NCBI GenBank assembly: GCA_902776645.1
Contig: CACYQT010000010.1
Location: 1 to 64,000 of the forward strand
Source: an uncultured bacterium
Lineage (GTDB): Bacteria; Verrucomicrobiota; Lentisphaeria; Oligosphaerales; Oligosphaeraceae
Direction: 5' to 3'
DNA length: 64,000 nucleotides
Notes under the pieces: model-generated
The model's database searches: none
What the model was told of the DNA's origin: nothing
What the model saw: the letters and a program-made list of their open reading frames with translations, nothing else
Program-made: the position numbers and the translations under genes
Shown here: positions 26,574 through 35,550 of the stretch, one piece after another
How the letters are laid out: every line of letters starts with the position of its first letter
How positions within the stretch are numbered: position 1 is the stretch's first letter

Positions 26574-27992
26574 TTACTTTATCTCTTCTTCAAACGGCAT
26601 GACGGGATTGCCGGCCTTGTTCACAAGGTTCGGGTTCGCCAGCTTGTCCCATCCGAAGCGGATCTTCTTCGGATTGGCGATGTTAGGAGAGGAAACGATC
26701 AGCTTATCGCCTTCGACGACGCCGTTGGCGGCGGCGAACTGGCCGTCCTCCCCCGCGAGCTGCAGGAAGGAGATCGGCTCGCCGTCACGCGATTTCAGGC
26801 CGTTCGGATTGTCGAACGTCACGATGACGCGGCTGTCCGCGCGTTCGGCGGACTTGAACGTCGGCGCGAGACTCGTTTCGTCACCAATACCGTAACTCTT
26901 GTAGAGGACGAGTTTGGCGAGACGGGAGGCCAGCGGGATCTTGTTGCGCGGATGGATGTCCGACGGATTGCCGCAGTCCGTCGTGACGATGAAGCCCGCA
27001 TACGGATCGGATTCCGCGAAACGGCGTTGCGCCGCCAAGAAGCGCGGGATGCGCGTGCCTTCTTCGTTGCCGTACTGCCACGGCGGCAGGAGGACGATGT
27101 AGATCGGCATCGTCGGATTCGCGAAGCAACGACGCCACGAAACGGCGAGCGCCTTCAGCTTGGCGTCGTAGATGTCGCCTTCCGAATGGTTGTCTTCGCC
27201 CTGATACCAGAGCAGGCCTTTCACGGCGAACGGGCCAAGCGGATGGACCATCGCGTTGTACAGCACGGTGGAAAGGCGCTGTTTGTCTTTGCGGAGCTCT
27301 TCGTCTTTTTTCGCGTTGATGTCGGCGACCTCCGCCTTGACTTTTTCGGCTACGTTCTTCAACGCGAACACCTTATCAAAATCTTCCAGCCGCGTCATCG
27401 CCTCCACGCGGCAACCGCCCCACGCGATCTGGACGAGCCCCATCGGGACTTTCACCTGCTCTTGCAGTTCGCGTCCCGCCAGATAGCCGACGGCGGAGAA
27501 ATTCGGGACGGTCTGCGGATTGCAGAGCTTCCATGCGGTCTTCACGTTGTCCTTCGGCGTGCGGCTCCATGTGCAGGGGACTTGCAGCAGACGGATGGCG
27601 TTGTTTTCGGCGGATTCGATGATCGGCGCGATGTCGTCCGTGTTCTTCAGGGTGAACTGCATGTTGGACTGGCCCGCGCAGAGCCACACGTCACCGACCA
27701 GTACATCATGAATGGTGATCTCCGTATCACCATTTACGATCATGTCACGCCCTTCCGCGCTTGGGCCGAGCGGCGGCAGTTTGGCGAGCCATTTGCCGTC
27801 CGCCCCCGCCTTCACGGTCGTGGCATTATCCGCAAACGTCACCATAACATCCGTATTGGCAGGGGCTTTTCCCCAGACGCGGATTTCCGCCGCGCGTTGC
27901 AGGACCATGTGGTCGGTGAAAATGGACGGCATTTCCAAGCCGAACGCCATCGCGCAGACAACCGTCATCAAGATGCCGAAGTGTTTCTTCAT
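26574..27992 (-). CDS. sialate O-acetylesterase family protein, secreted
   Basis: A 472-residue SGNH esterase with a signal peptide (1-18). A jelly-roll-like N-terminal domain (MPSIFTDHMVLQRAAEIRVWG) is typical of the family. The nucleophile S109 lies in LCAGQSNMQF, block III is LLWYQGEDNHSE, and the catalytic Asp-His is in PSDIHPRNK near residue 345. A C-terminal beta-sandwich follows. It removes O-acetyl groups from sialic acids or from acetylated plant glycans so that glycosidases can act. It lies upstream of the OPT-like transporter on the same strand. It is shorter than the homologue at 37962, which has an extra inserted domain. Confidence 0.9.
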   Translation of the reverse strand: MKKHFGILMTVVCAMAFGLEMPSIFTDHMVLQRAAEIRVWGKAPANTDVMVTFADNATTVKAGADGKWLAKLPPLGPSAEGRDMIVNGDTEITIHDVLVGDVWLCAGQSNMQFTLKNTDDIAPIIESAENNAIRLLQVPCTWSRTPKDNVKTAWKLCNPQTVPNFSAVGYLAGRELQEQVKVPMGLVQIAWGGCRVEAMTRLEDFDKVFALKNVAEKVKAEVADINAKKDEELRKDKQRLSTVLYNAMVHPLGPFAVKGLLWYQGEDNHSEGDIYDAKLKALAVSWRRCFANPTMPIYIVLLPPWQYGNEEGTRIPRFLAAQRRFAESDPYAGFIVTTDCGNPSDIHPRNKIPLASRLAKLVLYKSYGIGDETSLAPTFKSAERADSRVIVTFDNPNGLKSRDGEPISFLQLAGEDGQFAAANGVVEGDKLIVSSPNIANPKKIRFGWDKLANPNLVNKAGNPVMPFEEEIK

Positions 27993-28025
27993 GGGATTTT
28001 TCCTTTATTTTTTTCTCAAGGGAGA

Positions 28026-28054
28026 TTCAAACTCACGCAAACTTATATTATATT
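28026..28054 (+). promoter_or_regulatory. possible promoter for the GDPD-DUF58 unit
   Basis: TTCAAA (28026-28031), 17 bases, TATATT (28049-28054), with an overlapping second TATATT at 28044. It lies in the divergent gap between the esterase and the GDPD gene. Confidence 0.4.
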
Positions 28055-28110
28055 ACCAAATTAAATGTTTTACTAATCCAAAACAGAAAAAACTTGGAGC
28101 AAAAATCACC

Positions 28111-28884
28111 ATGTACACCTGTTTGACCGCTTTATACGAAGATTGGGCCCATGTCATCGTGACCGCCCACCGCGGCGCTTCCGGCTGCTATCCGGAAAAC
28201 ACCGCCCTCGCCATGCGCAAGGCCGTCGCATGGGGCGCGGACATGATCGAATTCGATCTGCGGACGACGCTTGACGGTGTTCCTTTCATCTTGCACGATA
28301 ATTCGCTGGACAGGACGTCCAATCTGACCGGCCGTGGGGAGGATCTGACTCTCGCCCAGCTGAAGGAAGGCAACTTCTCCTACTACGCGTTCGGCCGCGA
28401 GAAGCTGAAAGCCCCTATCTACGAACATCTTGAGATACCGACGTTTGAAGAAATCCTCCAGGAGTTCCGCGGCAAGGCCGGCATGAACATCCAGGTCTAC
28501 GCCCAACCGGACGGCATCAAGGAGATCTGCCGCCTCTACTGCGACTACGACATGTTCGACCAAGGCTTCATGACCATCGACAAACTTGAGACCATCGAAC
28601 TCGTCAAGTCGTTCGATCCCAGAATCGAAGTCTGCTACACGCCCGGCTGGAAGGAACGCTGCGATCCGGACAATCTGAAGCTCAGCAAGGAGATCGGATG
28701 CCGTTTCGTCCAGCCGCCCATCGAGCATTCCGATGAAAGCACTTACGCTCTTTGCCGCCAGCTCGGCCTGCGCACCAACGTGTTCTATGCGGACACGGAA
28801 CCGAACATCCGCAAGATTCTCGCGCAAGGCGGCACGGGCATGCTCTCCAACCGCGCCGACATCGTTTTGGACATCGTCAGATAA
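28111..28884 (+). CDS. glycerophosphodiester phosphodiesterase family protein
   Basis: A 257-residue TIM-barrel phosphodiesterase. The GDPD signature is at the N-terminus: TAHRGASGCYPENT carries the catalytic His and Arg, then EFDLRTTLDGVPFILHD supplies metal acids and the second His. The start at 28111 follows GGAGC with a long spacer. It has no signal peptide, so it is probably cytosolic, hydrolysing glycerophosphodiesters to glycerol-3-phosphate and an alcohol. The final residues match the PP/LSNRAD ending of bacterial GDPDs. The DUF58 gene starts six bases after the stop, but a functional link is not obvious. Confidence 0.9.
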   Translation: MYTCLTALYEDWAHVIVTAHRGASGCYPENTALAMRKAVAWGADMIEFDLRTTLDGVPFILHDNSLDRTSNLTGRGEDLTLAQLKEGNFSYYAFGREKLKAPIYEHLEIPTFEEILQEFRGKAGMNIQVYAQPDGIKEICRLYCDYDMFDQGFMTIDKLETIELVKSFDPRIEVCYTPGWKERCDPDNLKLSKEIGCRFVQPPIEHSDESTYALCRQLGLRTNVFYADTEPNIRKILAQGGTGMLSNRADIVLDIVR

Positions 28885-28889
28885 CCACC

Positions 28890-29786
28890 GTGGAACCAAC
28901 GCTTTCAGAACTATTATCACCCGCTCTCCTGAGCCGCATCGGCGATTTCTCGCTCATGGCGCGAATCGCCGTCGAAGGCTTTCTCACAGGAGCGCACCGC
29001 AGCGTCTGCCGCGGCTATGGTGGAGAATTCCTCCAATACCGCGGCTATGTGCCCGGCGATGATCTCAAGTATGTGGATTGGAAGCTTTACGCGCGGCAGG
29101 ACAAAGTCTGCATGAAGGTCTTCCAGGAGGAGACGAACATGCGCGTCGCACTTGTTCTGGACGCATCGGCCTCCATGGCCTACAAAGGCGAAAACGCCGT
29201 CTGCTCCAAATTCGCCTACGCCGCCATTCTGGCCGCCTGCTTGGCGTATCTTGCTCGGCGGCAAGGAGATCAAGTCGGCCTGTTCATCTATGCGGACAAG
29301 ATGCTCAGCCAGACGTCCGCCGGACAGCATGCCGAATCGCTGGCCGCCATGCTGGCGGAGCTCTCCCGCGTCAAACCAAATGGCGTCGCCGACCATCCCA
29401 CCGCCTGGGCGCAGGCCTCCGACTACCTGAAAGGCCGCGGAATGATGGTGCTGATGTCTGATTTCCATGGATTTGAAGACCAACTGGCACGCCATCTACG
29501 CATGCTCCGATTCGGACATCGCGACACGATGCTGTTCCACGTTCTCGACCACGACGAAATTTCGCTGCCGTTCAACGAAGCCACGAATTTCGCGGACAGC
29601 GAGACGGACGAACGCATCGCCGCGACGCCGTCGCTCATCGCGGAGGAATACGGCCAGAGGATGGCCCGTTTCATCGAATCCGTCCGTTCGGACTGTCTGT
29701 CGACGCAGACGGACCATCTGCTGGCGGACACGTCCGCCAGTTTGGAAAACGCTCTGTCCGCCTTCCTAAACCACCGCAAAGCCTAA
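28890..29786 (+). CDS. DUF58 (MoxR-associated, VWA-like) protein
   Basis: A 298-residue protein starting with GTG at 28890, five bases after the GDPD stop. Signature DUF58 segments: SVCRGYGGEFLQYRGYVPGDD, then YVDWKLYARQDK. The VWA-like part has a MIDAS-type DASASM. DUF58 proteins pair with MoxR AAA+ ATPases and BatA/BatB proteins in periplasmic assembly or stress-tolerance operons; the exact role is not settled. A BatA-like gene follows 45 bases downstream. No MoxR gene is in the window. An upstream in-frame ATG inside the GDPD gene gives an N-terminus without family resemblance, so I reject it. Confidence 0.85.
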   Translation: MEPTLSELLSPALLSRIGDFSLMARIAVEGFLTGAHRSVCRGYGGEFLQYRGYVPGDDLKYVDWKLYARQDKVCMKVFQEETNMRVALVLDASASMAYKGENAVCSKFAYAAILAACLAYLARRQGDQVGLFIYADKMLSQTSAGQHAESLAAMLAELSRVKPNGVADHPTAWAQASDYLKGRGMMVLMSDFHGFEDQLARHLRMLRFGHRDTMLFHVLDHDEISLPFNEATNFADSETDERIAATPSLIAEEYGQRMARFIESVRSDCLSTQTDHLLADTSASLENALSAFLNHRKA

Positions 29787-29789
29787 AAT

Positions 29790-29819
29790 CTTATGTCCCT
29801 TATGTCCCTTATGTCCTTT
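29790..29819. repeat. 10-bp tandem repeat CTTATGTCCC
   Basis: Three copies of CTTATGTCCC lie between the DUF58 stop and the BatA-like start, occupying most of the 45-base gap. Confidence 0.7.
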
Positions 29820-29831
29820 ACCTTACTATAA

Positions 29832-31739
29832 ATGCTCACCTTCGCCCATCCATTCATGTTCTGGCTGCTGCTGTCGCTGGCGGGGCCGGTCATCCTCCAT
29901 CTGCTCAATCGGCAGCGGTTGCGGACGGTCGTCTTTCCGTCCGTCCGCTTTCTGCGCCATTCGCAGATCCCGCAGGATGGCCGCAGACGCCTTCGCGACA
30001 TCCTGCGACTGCTGCTCCGCCTCGCGTTTCTGACCGCCGTCATCATTCTTCTGGCAGGTCCGAAATGGACGCCGCCCGCGGAGGCCAAGAGCGAGACGGA
30101 CTCGAAAACCGCCGTCTTTCTTCTTGATGCATCCTCTTCCATGTCAACAGGTAACCGCCTTGAAAACGGCCGTCGGCTGTTCCACGAGGCGTTGGTTGAA
30201 ATGGACGGATGGAAGACGGGCGGAATCGTCTTCGCGTCGCGAATTCTGGCGGAAACGCCTCCGTCGTCAGACCGCCATCCGGTCGAAAAACTGGCGGACG
30301 GATGGGCGGCGACCGCCACAGGCGGCATCCCGGACGAAGCGTTGAAAAACGCCGTCGCCATGTTGGGGACGACCGGCAAACGCCGCCTCGTCATCGTCTC
30401 CGACTTCCAGCTTGGCGACTGGAACCACCGCATGCCGTTTGTCCCCCCTGATGTGGAAATCGTCTTTCTCGACGCTTCCGAACAGCCCCGTTCGGACAAC
30501 GCCGCCGTTTCGGACATCCAATGCAGGACATTGGGACGGAACCGCTTGCAGATCATCGTCAGCGTCCAGAATTTCTCCTTGAAACCGCAGAAACGGACAT
30601 TGTCGCTCTCCGTGCCCGGGCAGGAAATCCAGCCGCAGGACGTGGAGATCCGCCCGAAAGCCGTCGCCCGCTGCCCGTTCGTCATCGAAAACGCGACGCC
30701 GTCCGGACAGGGCCGCGCCATCCTGTCGGAAGACGCTTATTCGCAGGATGATTCGCGATTTTTCTGGACGGCCGGCAAGCCGCCCGTTTCCATCCTGCTC
30801 GTGCCGTCGGATACCGCCGAATCGGAGGAGGAGCTGTTCTTCACGCAGAAGGCCTTCGCCGCCGGAGCGGAGGAAGGCTTGAGCGAATACAAGCTGACGG
30901 AAGGCCATGTCGATTCGCTGATAGACACGAATCTCGCAGATTACCAAGTGGTTGTCCTGTTGTCGTCCGCCGAGCTGCTCGACGACGCGACCGCCGCCGC
31001 CCTGCATGGCTATGCGGAAAAAGGCGGCGTCATTTTCGCGACGGGCGGCGGCTCCGCGAGCGCCGCCCTGCGGACGTTCCAGAAGGCTGAAATGCCGTTG
31101 GCGCAGTCCAATGGCATCACCGGAGCGGCCAGCCGCAACGCCGTTCTCGGCGTCGGCCCCGTCGCCGCCGATTCGCCGCTCGGCGACGTCTTCGGCGACC
31201 GGACCGACCATGACCTCTATCTCTTCCCGATCCGCAAACATCACCGCCTGAAGCCGTTGCATGACACGACCGTCCTGCTGAACTCGCTGGAAGGGCAGCC
31301 GCTCCTCCTGTCGCGAGACGTCGGCCGCGGGCGGATCCATTTCTTCGCCTTCGGCTTCTCCCGCGAATGGAGCGACTTCCCGCTGACGAACTCCTTCCTC
31401 CCGCTCCTGCACGAACTGACCGTCGCCGCCGTCCCGCAGGATTTCGGCCAAATCCATCTGACATGCGGAGACAAGCATGTTCTCGCGGACGGCACGGAGG
31501 CGGACACGTCCAGACCAGCCCTTTTCATGGACGGCGCCGTCCGTTGCGACGTATCCGTCCCGTTGCGTGAATCAATGACGGAAACCATTAATCTGGAGGA
31601 TCTTCGCCAGATGCTGAAAACGGAAAAATCCGTAGAGGCCGCCACTCCCGCCGCTACCACTGCGGACCGCTCACGTGATCTCTCCCGCTGGTTCGCATGG
31701 CTCTCCGCCATCCTCCTGCTGCTGGAAATCCTCCTCTGA
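29832..31739 (+). CDS. BatA-like membrane protein with VWA domain
   Basis: A 635-residue protein. The N-terminal BatA domain has two membrane helices (about 5-20 and 60-78) around the typical basic loop FLRHSQIPQDGRRRLRDIL. A VWA-like domain follows with MIDAS DASSSM (about residue 99). The central part (about 250-560) resembles the glutamine-amidotransferase-like region of long BatA proteins (VVLLSSAELLDD, RGRIHFFAFGFS). A last membrane helix closes the C-terminus. Family proteins are linked to aerotolerance and cell-envelope assembly. It forms an operon with the DUF58 gene. The start has no ribosome site; a CTTATGTCCC repeat sits there instead. Confidence 0.8.
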   Translation: MLTFAHPFMFWLLLSLAGPVILHLLNRQRLRTVVFPSVRFLRHSQIPQDGRRRLRDILRLLLRLAFLTAVIILLAGPKWTPPAEAKSETDSKTAVFLLDASSSMSTGNRLENGRRLFHEALVEMDGWKTGGIVFASRILAETPPSSDRHPVEKLADGWAATATGGIPDEALKNAVAMLGTTGKRRLVIVSDFQLGDWNHRMPFVPPDVEIVFLDASEQPRSDNAAVSDIQCRTLGRNRLQIIVSVQNFSLKPQKRTLSLSVPGQEIQPQDVEIRPKAVARCPFVIENATPSGQGRAILSEDAYSQDDSRFFWTAGKPPVSILLVPSDTAESEEELFFTQKAFAAGAEEGLSEYKLTEGHVDSLIDTNLADYQVVVLLSSAELLDDATAAALHGYAEKGGVIFATGGGSASAALRTFQKAEMPLAQSNGITGAASRNAVLGVGPVAADSPLGDVFGDRTDHDLYLFPIRKHHRLKPLHDTTVLLNSLEGQPLLLSRDVGRGRIHFFAFGFSREWSDFPLTNSFLPLLHELTVAAVPQDFGQIHLTCGDKHVLADGTEADTSRPALFMDGAVRCDVSVPLRESMTETINLEDLRQMLKTEKSVEAATPAATTADRSRDLSRWFAWLSAILLLLEILL

Positions 31740-31744
31740 TTTTC

Positions 31745-31809
31745 ACTAGCCACTAGCCACTAGCCACTAACCACTGGCTTTTATCCCTTGAATCCCTTGA
31801 ATCCCTTCA
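31745..31809. repeat. two short tandem repeats: CACTAGC heptamers then ATCCCTTGA nonamers
   Basis: About five CCACTAR units (31745-31778) and three ATCCCTTGA units (31783-31809) fill the gap between the BatA-like gene and the xer gene, ending four bases before the xer ATG. ATCCCTTGA recurs at 49741-49769. Confidence 0.75.
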
Positions 31810-31813
31810 TTCA

Positions 31814-32815
31814 ATGTCAAAAGACACCATAGATCTCTCCCCAGAACGCGATCTGCTCGGCAAAGACGAACAGATGACTGGCTTCGTCGGCTTTCTGCGG
31901 ACGGAGAAAGGCTACAGCGAAAACACCGTGAAGAACTACTTCATGGATGTCGCGCATTTCCTGCATCTTACGCCTCACATCACGGCCGACGGCGCATGCA
32001 ATTGGAAAGCCGTCGCCGTCCGCCATGCGAAACATTTCGCCATGGAGCTGACGGCGCAGGGCCTCTCGCGGGCGACGGTCAACCGCAAGATGTCCAGCAT
32101 GCGGTCTTTCTTCCGTTTTCTCATGCGGGAAGGCACCGTGGAAGGCAATCCGTTCAGCCAAGTGAAAAGCGCGCGCGGCGGCCGCCGCCTGCCGGTCTTT
32201 CTCGATGTCAAACAGGTGGAACGACTTCTGAAAGCGCCCAAAGCATATTGGGACAAACAGCAGGCCAATTTGCAAGGCGAGACGGACGGTCGCCGCGAAT
32301 GCGAGTTTCTTGCCGCGCGGGACACGGCCATTCTGGAGATGATCTACAGCGCGGGCCTGCGAATCAGCGAGGCCGCCAATCTTAAATTTGAAGACATCGA
32401 CTTTATTTCCAAGAACTTCCGCGTTCTTGGAAAGGGCGGAAAGGAACGCATCTGCATCATGGGAAGCTACGCGGAGAAGGCGCTGCGGGAATATCTGGAG
32501 ATCCGCCAGTCGATCGGAATCGCCAATCGCCGCGACCATGGGCCGCTCTTCCGAAACCAACGCGGCGAACAGCTCACGACGCGCACCATCGAACGGTGGT
32601 TCAAATCCTATCTGCTGGAGGCCGGACTGCCCATCGACTGCACGCCCCACAAATTGCGCCATTCCTTTGCGACGCACATGCTTGCGAACGGCGCGGACCT
32701 CCGCATGGTGCAGGAGATGCTCGGCCACGCAAGCCTCAGCACGACGCAGATCTACACGCATGTCGACATCGCGCATCTCATGGACGTCTATCACAAGGCC
32801 CATCCGAAAGCATAG
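31814..32815 (+). CDS. xerC/xerD: tyrosine recombinase of the XerC/XerD family
   Basis: A 333-residue recombinase of usual Xer length. The N-terminal SAM-like core-binding domain (MTGFVGFLRTEKGYSENTV) lies at about 20-115. The catalytic domain has the first Arg in YSAGLRISEAANL, a beta-hairpin Lys in LGKGGKERICIMG, HKLRHSFATHML, LGHASLSTTQIY with the final His, and the nucleophile Tyr in that last segment. It should resolve chromosome dimers at dif; C or D cannot be decided here. An extra loop between residues 133 and 165 (KAYWDKQQANLQGETDGRR) is slightly longer than usual. No dif site was recognised. No ribosome site is visible because a tandem repeat abuts the ATG. Confidence 0.9.
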   Translation: MSKDTIDLSPERDLLGKDEQMTGFVGFLRTEKGYSENTVKNYFMDVAHFLHLTPHITADGACNWKAVAVRHAKHFAMELTAQGLSRATVNRKMSSMRSFFRFLMREGTVEGNPFSQVKSARGGRRLPVFLDVKQVERLLKAPKAYWDKQQANLQGETDGRRECEFLAARDTAILEMIYSAGLRISEAANLKFEDIDFISKNFRVLGKGGKERICIMGSYAEKALREYLEIRQSIGIANRRDHGPLFRNQRGEQLTTRTIERWFKSYLLEAGLPIDCTPHKLRHSFATHMLANGADLRMVQEMLGHASLSTTQIYTHVDIAHLMDVYHKAHPKA

Positions 32816-32944
32816 GCAGTCATAAAGATTCACGCCTGCCATGCTTGCAAATTGATGGAAGTATATTAAATTGTAGATTTGATTTGGCATCATAGCCACT
32901 CTTCCCGTGAATCCTTTCAATCCCTTAACCAATAATTAAAAGAC

Positions 32945-33571
32945 ATGGACATCTTCACTCCCGGCGGTCCCCTGCTGATTTTCCTGGCGGCAATGTTCAC
33001 CAGCAACATCCTGCTGTCCAAATTCTTAGGCATGTGTTCCTTCATCGCGATCTCCCGCAACATGAAGACGGCGTTCGGCATGGGGGTGGCCGTCACCTTC
33101 GTGACGTTCTGCACGGCCATGCTCAACTACGCCGTATACAAAGGCTTTTTGGTGAAAGGCTCCAAGTTCTTCGGCGACGCGGACTTGACGCATCTGAACT
33201 TCCTGATCTTCATCCTCGTCATCGCGGGCTTCGTGCAGCTGCTGGAGATCATCATGGAACGCTTCACGCCGGCCCTCTACTTCAGCCTCGGCATCTTCCT
33301 GCCGCTGATCACCGTCAACTGCGCCATCCTCGGCGTCAGCCTTTTCATGATCGATCCGACGCTTAATTTCAATTTCGTCAAGACCAGCGTCTACGCGCTT
33401 GGCTCCGGCATGGGCTACTGCCTCGCCATCTGCCTGATGGCCGGCATCCGTAACAAACTGAAAGAAGCGGACATACCGGAACCGTTGCAGGGCCTCGGCT
33501 CGACGGTCATCGTCACAGGCCTGATGGCCTTGGCGTTCATGGGATTCACGGGAATGGTGGAGCTTGGCTGA
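32945..33571 (+). CDS. nqrE: Na+-translocating NADH:quinone reductase subunit E
   Basis: A 208-residue protein with six membrane helices, an integral subunit of the sodium pump. It matches NqrE closely: FLGMCSFIAISRNMKTAFG, PALYFSLGIFLPLITVNCA, SGMGYCLAI and ADIPEPLQGLGSTVIVTGL. The two membrane cysteines that bind the intramembrane iron in NqrD/NqrE are in place (C near residue 31 and C in ITVNCA). The RnfA paralogue is excluded mainly because NqrF follows. It is the first gene of a four-gene operon E-F-B-C. The 129-base gap upstream holds only a TATATT box (32862) and a loose TCAATCCCTT repeat. Confidence 0.9.
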   Translation: MDIFTPGGPLLIFLAAMFTSNILLSKFLGMCSFIAISRNMKTAFGMGVAVTFVTFCTAMLNYAVYKGFLVKGSKFFGDADLTHLNFLIFILVIAGFVQLLEIIMERFTPALYFSLGIFLPLITVNCAILGVSLFMIDPTLNFNFVKTSVYALGSGMGYCLAICLMAGIRNKLKEADIPEPLQGLGSTVIVTGLMALAFMGFTGMVELG

Positions 33572-33572
33572 T

Positions 33573-34664
33573 ATGATCTACTTGGAAGCAATCATCACGC
33601 TGTCGGCCATCGGCGTCGGCCTGACAATCCTCCTCATCATCGCCAACAAGCTGTTCGGAAACTACGGCACTTGTAAAGTAAAGGTAAACGACCGCGAGCC
33701 GTTCGAAGTGGAAGGCGGCGGCAAGTTGCTCGAAGCCCTCTACGACCATAACATCTTCATCCCGTCCGCGTGCGGCGGCCAGGGCTCCTGCGGCTTCTGC
33801 AAGACCTGCGTCATCAAAGGCGGCGGCCCGCTTCTCCCCACGGAGGAGCCATACCTTACGGAAGAGGAGCAGAAGAACGGAACGCGTCTCGCCTGCCAGG
33901 TGAAGATCCGCAACGACATCGAAATACAGGTCAAGCCCGAATATCTGAGCATCAGGCAGTTCAAGGCGACCGTCGGCCAATGCAAGATGATGACGACGGA
34001 CATCCGCGAAATCCATCTGAAGCTCGCCCCCGGCGAAAAGATCGAATTCCGCCCCGGCCAGTATGTGCAGGTCATGGTTCCCAACAAGAAGGAGACGGTC
34101 TTCCGCGCGTATTCCATCGCATCCGTCCCCGCCAACGACAACGAAGTGGAACTGCTGGTCCGCTTGATTCCCAACGGCCTCGGCTCCACCTACTTGCATA
34201 GCGTCAAGGAAGGCGACGAAGTCACCTTCACGGGCCCCTACGGAGATTTCGTTCTCGACGAATCGGCGGACAGCGAGCTCGTCTGCGTGGGCGGCGGCGT
34301 CGGCATGGCGCCGATGCGCTCCCTCCTGCGCCATGTGGCCGCCACGAACCCGCAGAAGCCCTGCTGGCTGTTCTTCGGCGCCCGCACGACGGATCAGCTG
34401 CTCTACGAAGCGGAATTCAAGGCGATGGCGGAGAAGCTCCCCAACATGAAAATCTGCTACGCCCTCTCCGAACCGGAGAAGTGCCCAGACTGGAAAGGCG
34501 CCACGGGATTCATCCACGAAAGCGTCGCCCGCGAACTGGCCGAAAACGCCTCGCCCAGCCGCCAAGCCTTCCTCTGCGGCCCGCCCAAGATGCTCGAAGC
34601 CGCCCGCAAGACATTGCAACAGAAAGGCTTCAAGAATGAAAACATCTTCGCCGACGAGTTCTAA
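33573..34664 (+). CDS. nqrF: Na+-translocating NADH:quinone reductase subunit F
   Basis: A 363-residue flavoprotein that takes electrons from NADH. One N-terminal membrane helix (1-25) is followed by a plant-type 2Fe-2S domain with cysteines C67, C73, C76 (in CGGQGSCGFC) and C108. The FAD domain carries the RAYSIAS motif and the NADH domain GGGVGMAP plus FLCGPPKML. Somewhat shorter than the usual 405-410 residues, mainly in the FAD domain. The ATG at 33573 has GGTGGAG 10 bases upstream; a TTG nine bases earlier is too close to it. The gene starts one base after the nqrE stop. Confidence 0.95.
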   Translation: MIYLEAIITLSAIGVGLTILLIIANKLFGNYGTCKVKVNDREPFEVEGGGKLLEALYDHNIFIPSACGGQGSCGFCKTCVIKGGGPLLPTEEPYLTEEEQKNGTRLACQVKIRNDIEIQVKPEYLSIRQFKATVGQCKMMTTDIREIHLKLAPGEKIEFRPGQYVQVMVPNKKETVFRAYSIASVPANDNEVELLVRLIPNGLGSTYLHSVKEGDEVTFTGPYGDFVLDESADSELVCVGGGVGMAPMRSLLRHVAATNPQKPCWLFFGARTTDQLLYEAEFKAMAEKLPNMKICYALSEPEKCPDWKGATGFIHESVARELAENASPSRQAFLCGPPKMLEAARKTLQQKGFKNENIFADEF

Positions 34665-34686
34665 CATCCGATAATCAGGAATCAAT

Positions 34687-35550
34687 ATGCATCAACTTCA
34701 ACTATTCATCGGTAATTGGCAATCGGATGAAAAAGCCGCCGCGCAGGCCCGTTATCTGACCGCCCTGCTGCTCTGCTCGCTGCTGCTGGTCGGCTTCAGC
34801 GCAGGCGTCTTCGGCTGGAAACCGCTCGTTCTCGCGCTCATCGCAGGCGTTGCGGGATCGGTCGTCGAATTCGCGTTCTCTGCCGTCCGCAAGAAGCCCG
34901 TGACGGGCGGCGCGTTCGTCTACGGCCTTGCGCTCTCGCTGCTTGTGCCGCCCACGATGCCGTGGTGGGTCATCCTGCTGGCCGCCATCGCGGGCACGGT
35001 CTTCGCGAAGGAAGTCTTCGGCGGCGCGAAAAACGCCATCTTCAATCCCGCGCTGATCGGCGCGGCCATGATCCTCTTCAGCTACCCCGCCACGACGGCC
35101 GGAGCCTCCATGGGCAATCTGAACGCCATCGAAGGCGGCGTCGCGTGGGAAAACGGCATCTGGCTGCTGCTCGGCTGCCTCGCCATCCAGATCCTCTCCA
35201 ATCCTTCCTCCCTCTTCATCTACCTGCCGTTGGCGCTGATGCCGTGGCTTCTCGCGACGTATGTGATTCCGGACCAGAAGCTTCCGCTTGAAGGCAACCT
35301 CCAGCTGATCTTCTCCGAAGACTGCTTCCTGCTGGCGGGAATCCTGCTGGCGGTCGATCCGGGCAACGCTCCGCGCCGCTGGCCGGGCAAGATCATCTAC
35401 GGTTTCATCGTCGGCACGCTGTCCATTCTCATGCGCTGCTTCGCCAAATATCCGTTCGCCATGGTTTTCGCAATACTCATCGCCGACTGCATCGCCCCCT
35501 CGCTGGACATGCTCTTCGCCCCCAAGGCGAAGGAGGAGGCCGCCAAATGA
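34687..35550 (+). CDS. nqrB: Na+-translocating NADH:quinone reductase subunit B (short form)
   Basis: A 287-residue membrane protein; typical NqrB has about 410. Conserved NqrB/RnfD segments are present: VTGGAFVYGLALSLLVPPTMP, GGAKNAIFNPALIGAAM, and VDPGNAPRRWPGKIIYGF before the last helices. The usual SGAT flavinylation motif Dxx(S/T)GA(T/S) appears only as a weak TTAGAS (about residues 138-143) with no Asp, so covalent FMN here is doubtful. The missing length is mostly at the N-terminus and in loops. It is in operon with nqrF (22-base gap) and overlaps nqrC by four bases. Confidence 0.85.
   Translation: MHQLQLFIGNWQSDEKAAAQARYLTALLLCSLLLVGFSAGVFGWKPLVLALIAGVAGSVVEFAFSAVRKKPVTGGAFVYGLALSLLVPPTMPWWVILLAAIAGTVFAKEVFGGAKNAIFNPALIGAAMILFSYPATTAGASMGNLNAIEGGVAWENGIWLLLGCLAIQILSNPSSLFIYLPLALMPWLLATYVIPDQKLPLEGNLQLIFSEDCFLLAGILLAVDPGNAPRRWPGKIIYGFIVGTLSILMRCFAKYPFAMVFAILIADCIAPSLDMLFAPKAKEEAAK

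Noticed and set aside
26448-28064. 538-codon plus-strand frame opposite the sialate esterase
   Set aside because: The esterase on the other strand has signal peptide and catalytic motifs; this frame translates the 29-bp repeats at its N-terminus and is Arg-rich.
28752-28889. N-terminal extension of the DUF58 gene inside the GDPD gene
   Set aside because: The extra residues are Arg/His-rich out-of-frame GDPD sequence; the GTG at 28890 begins the family-like part.
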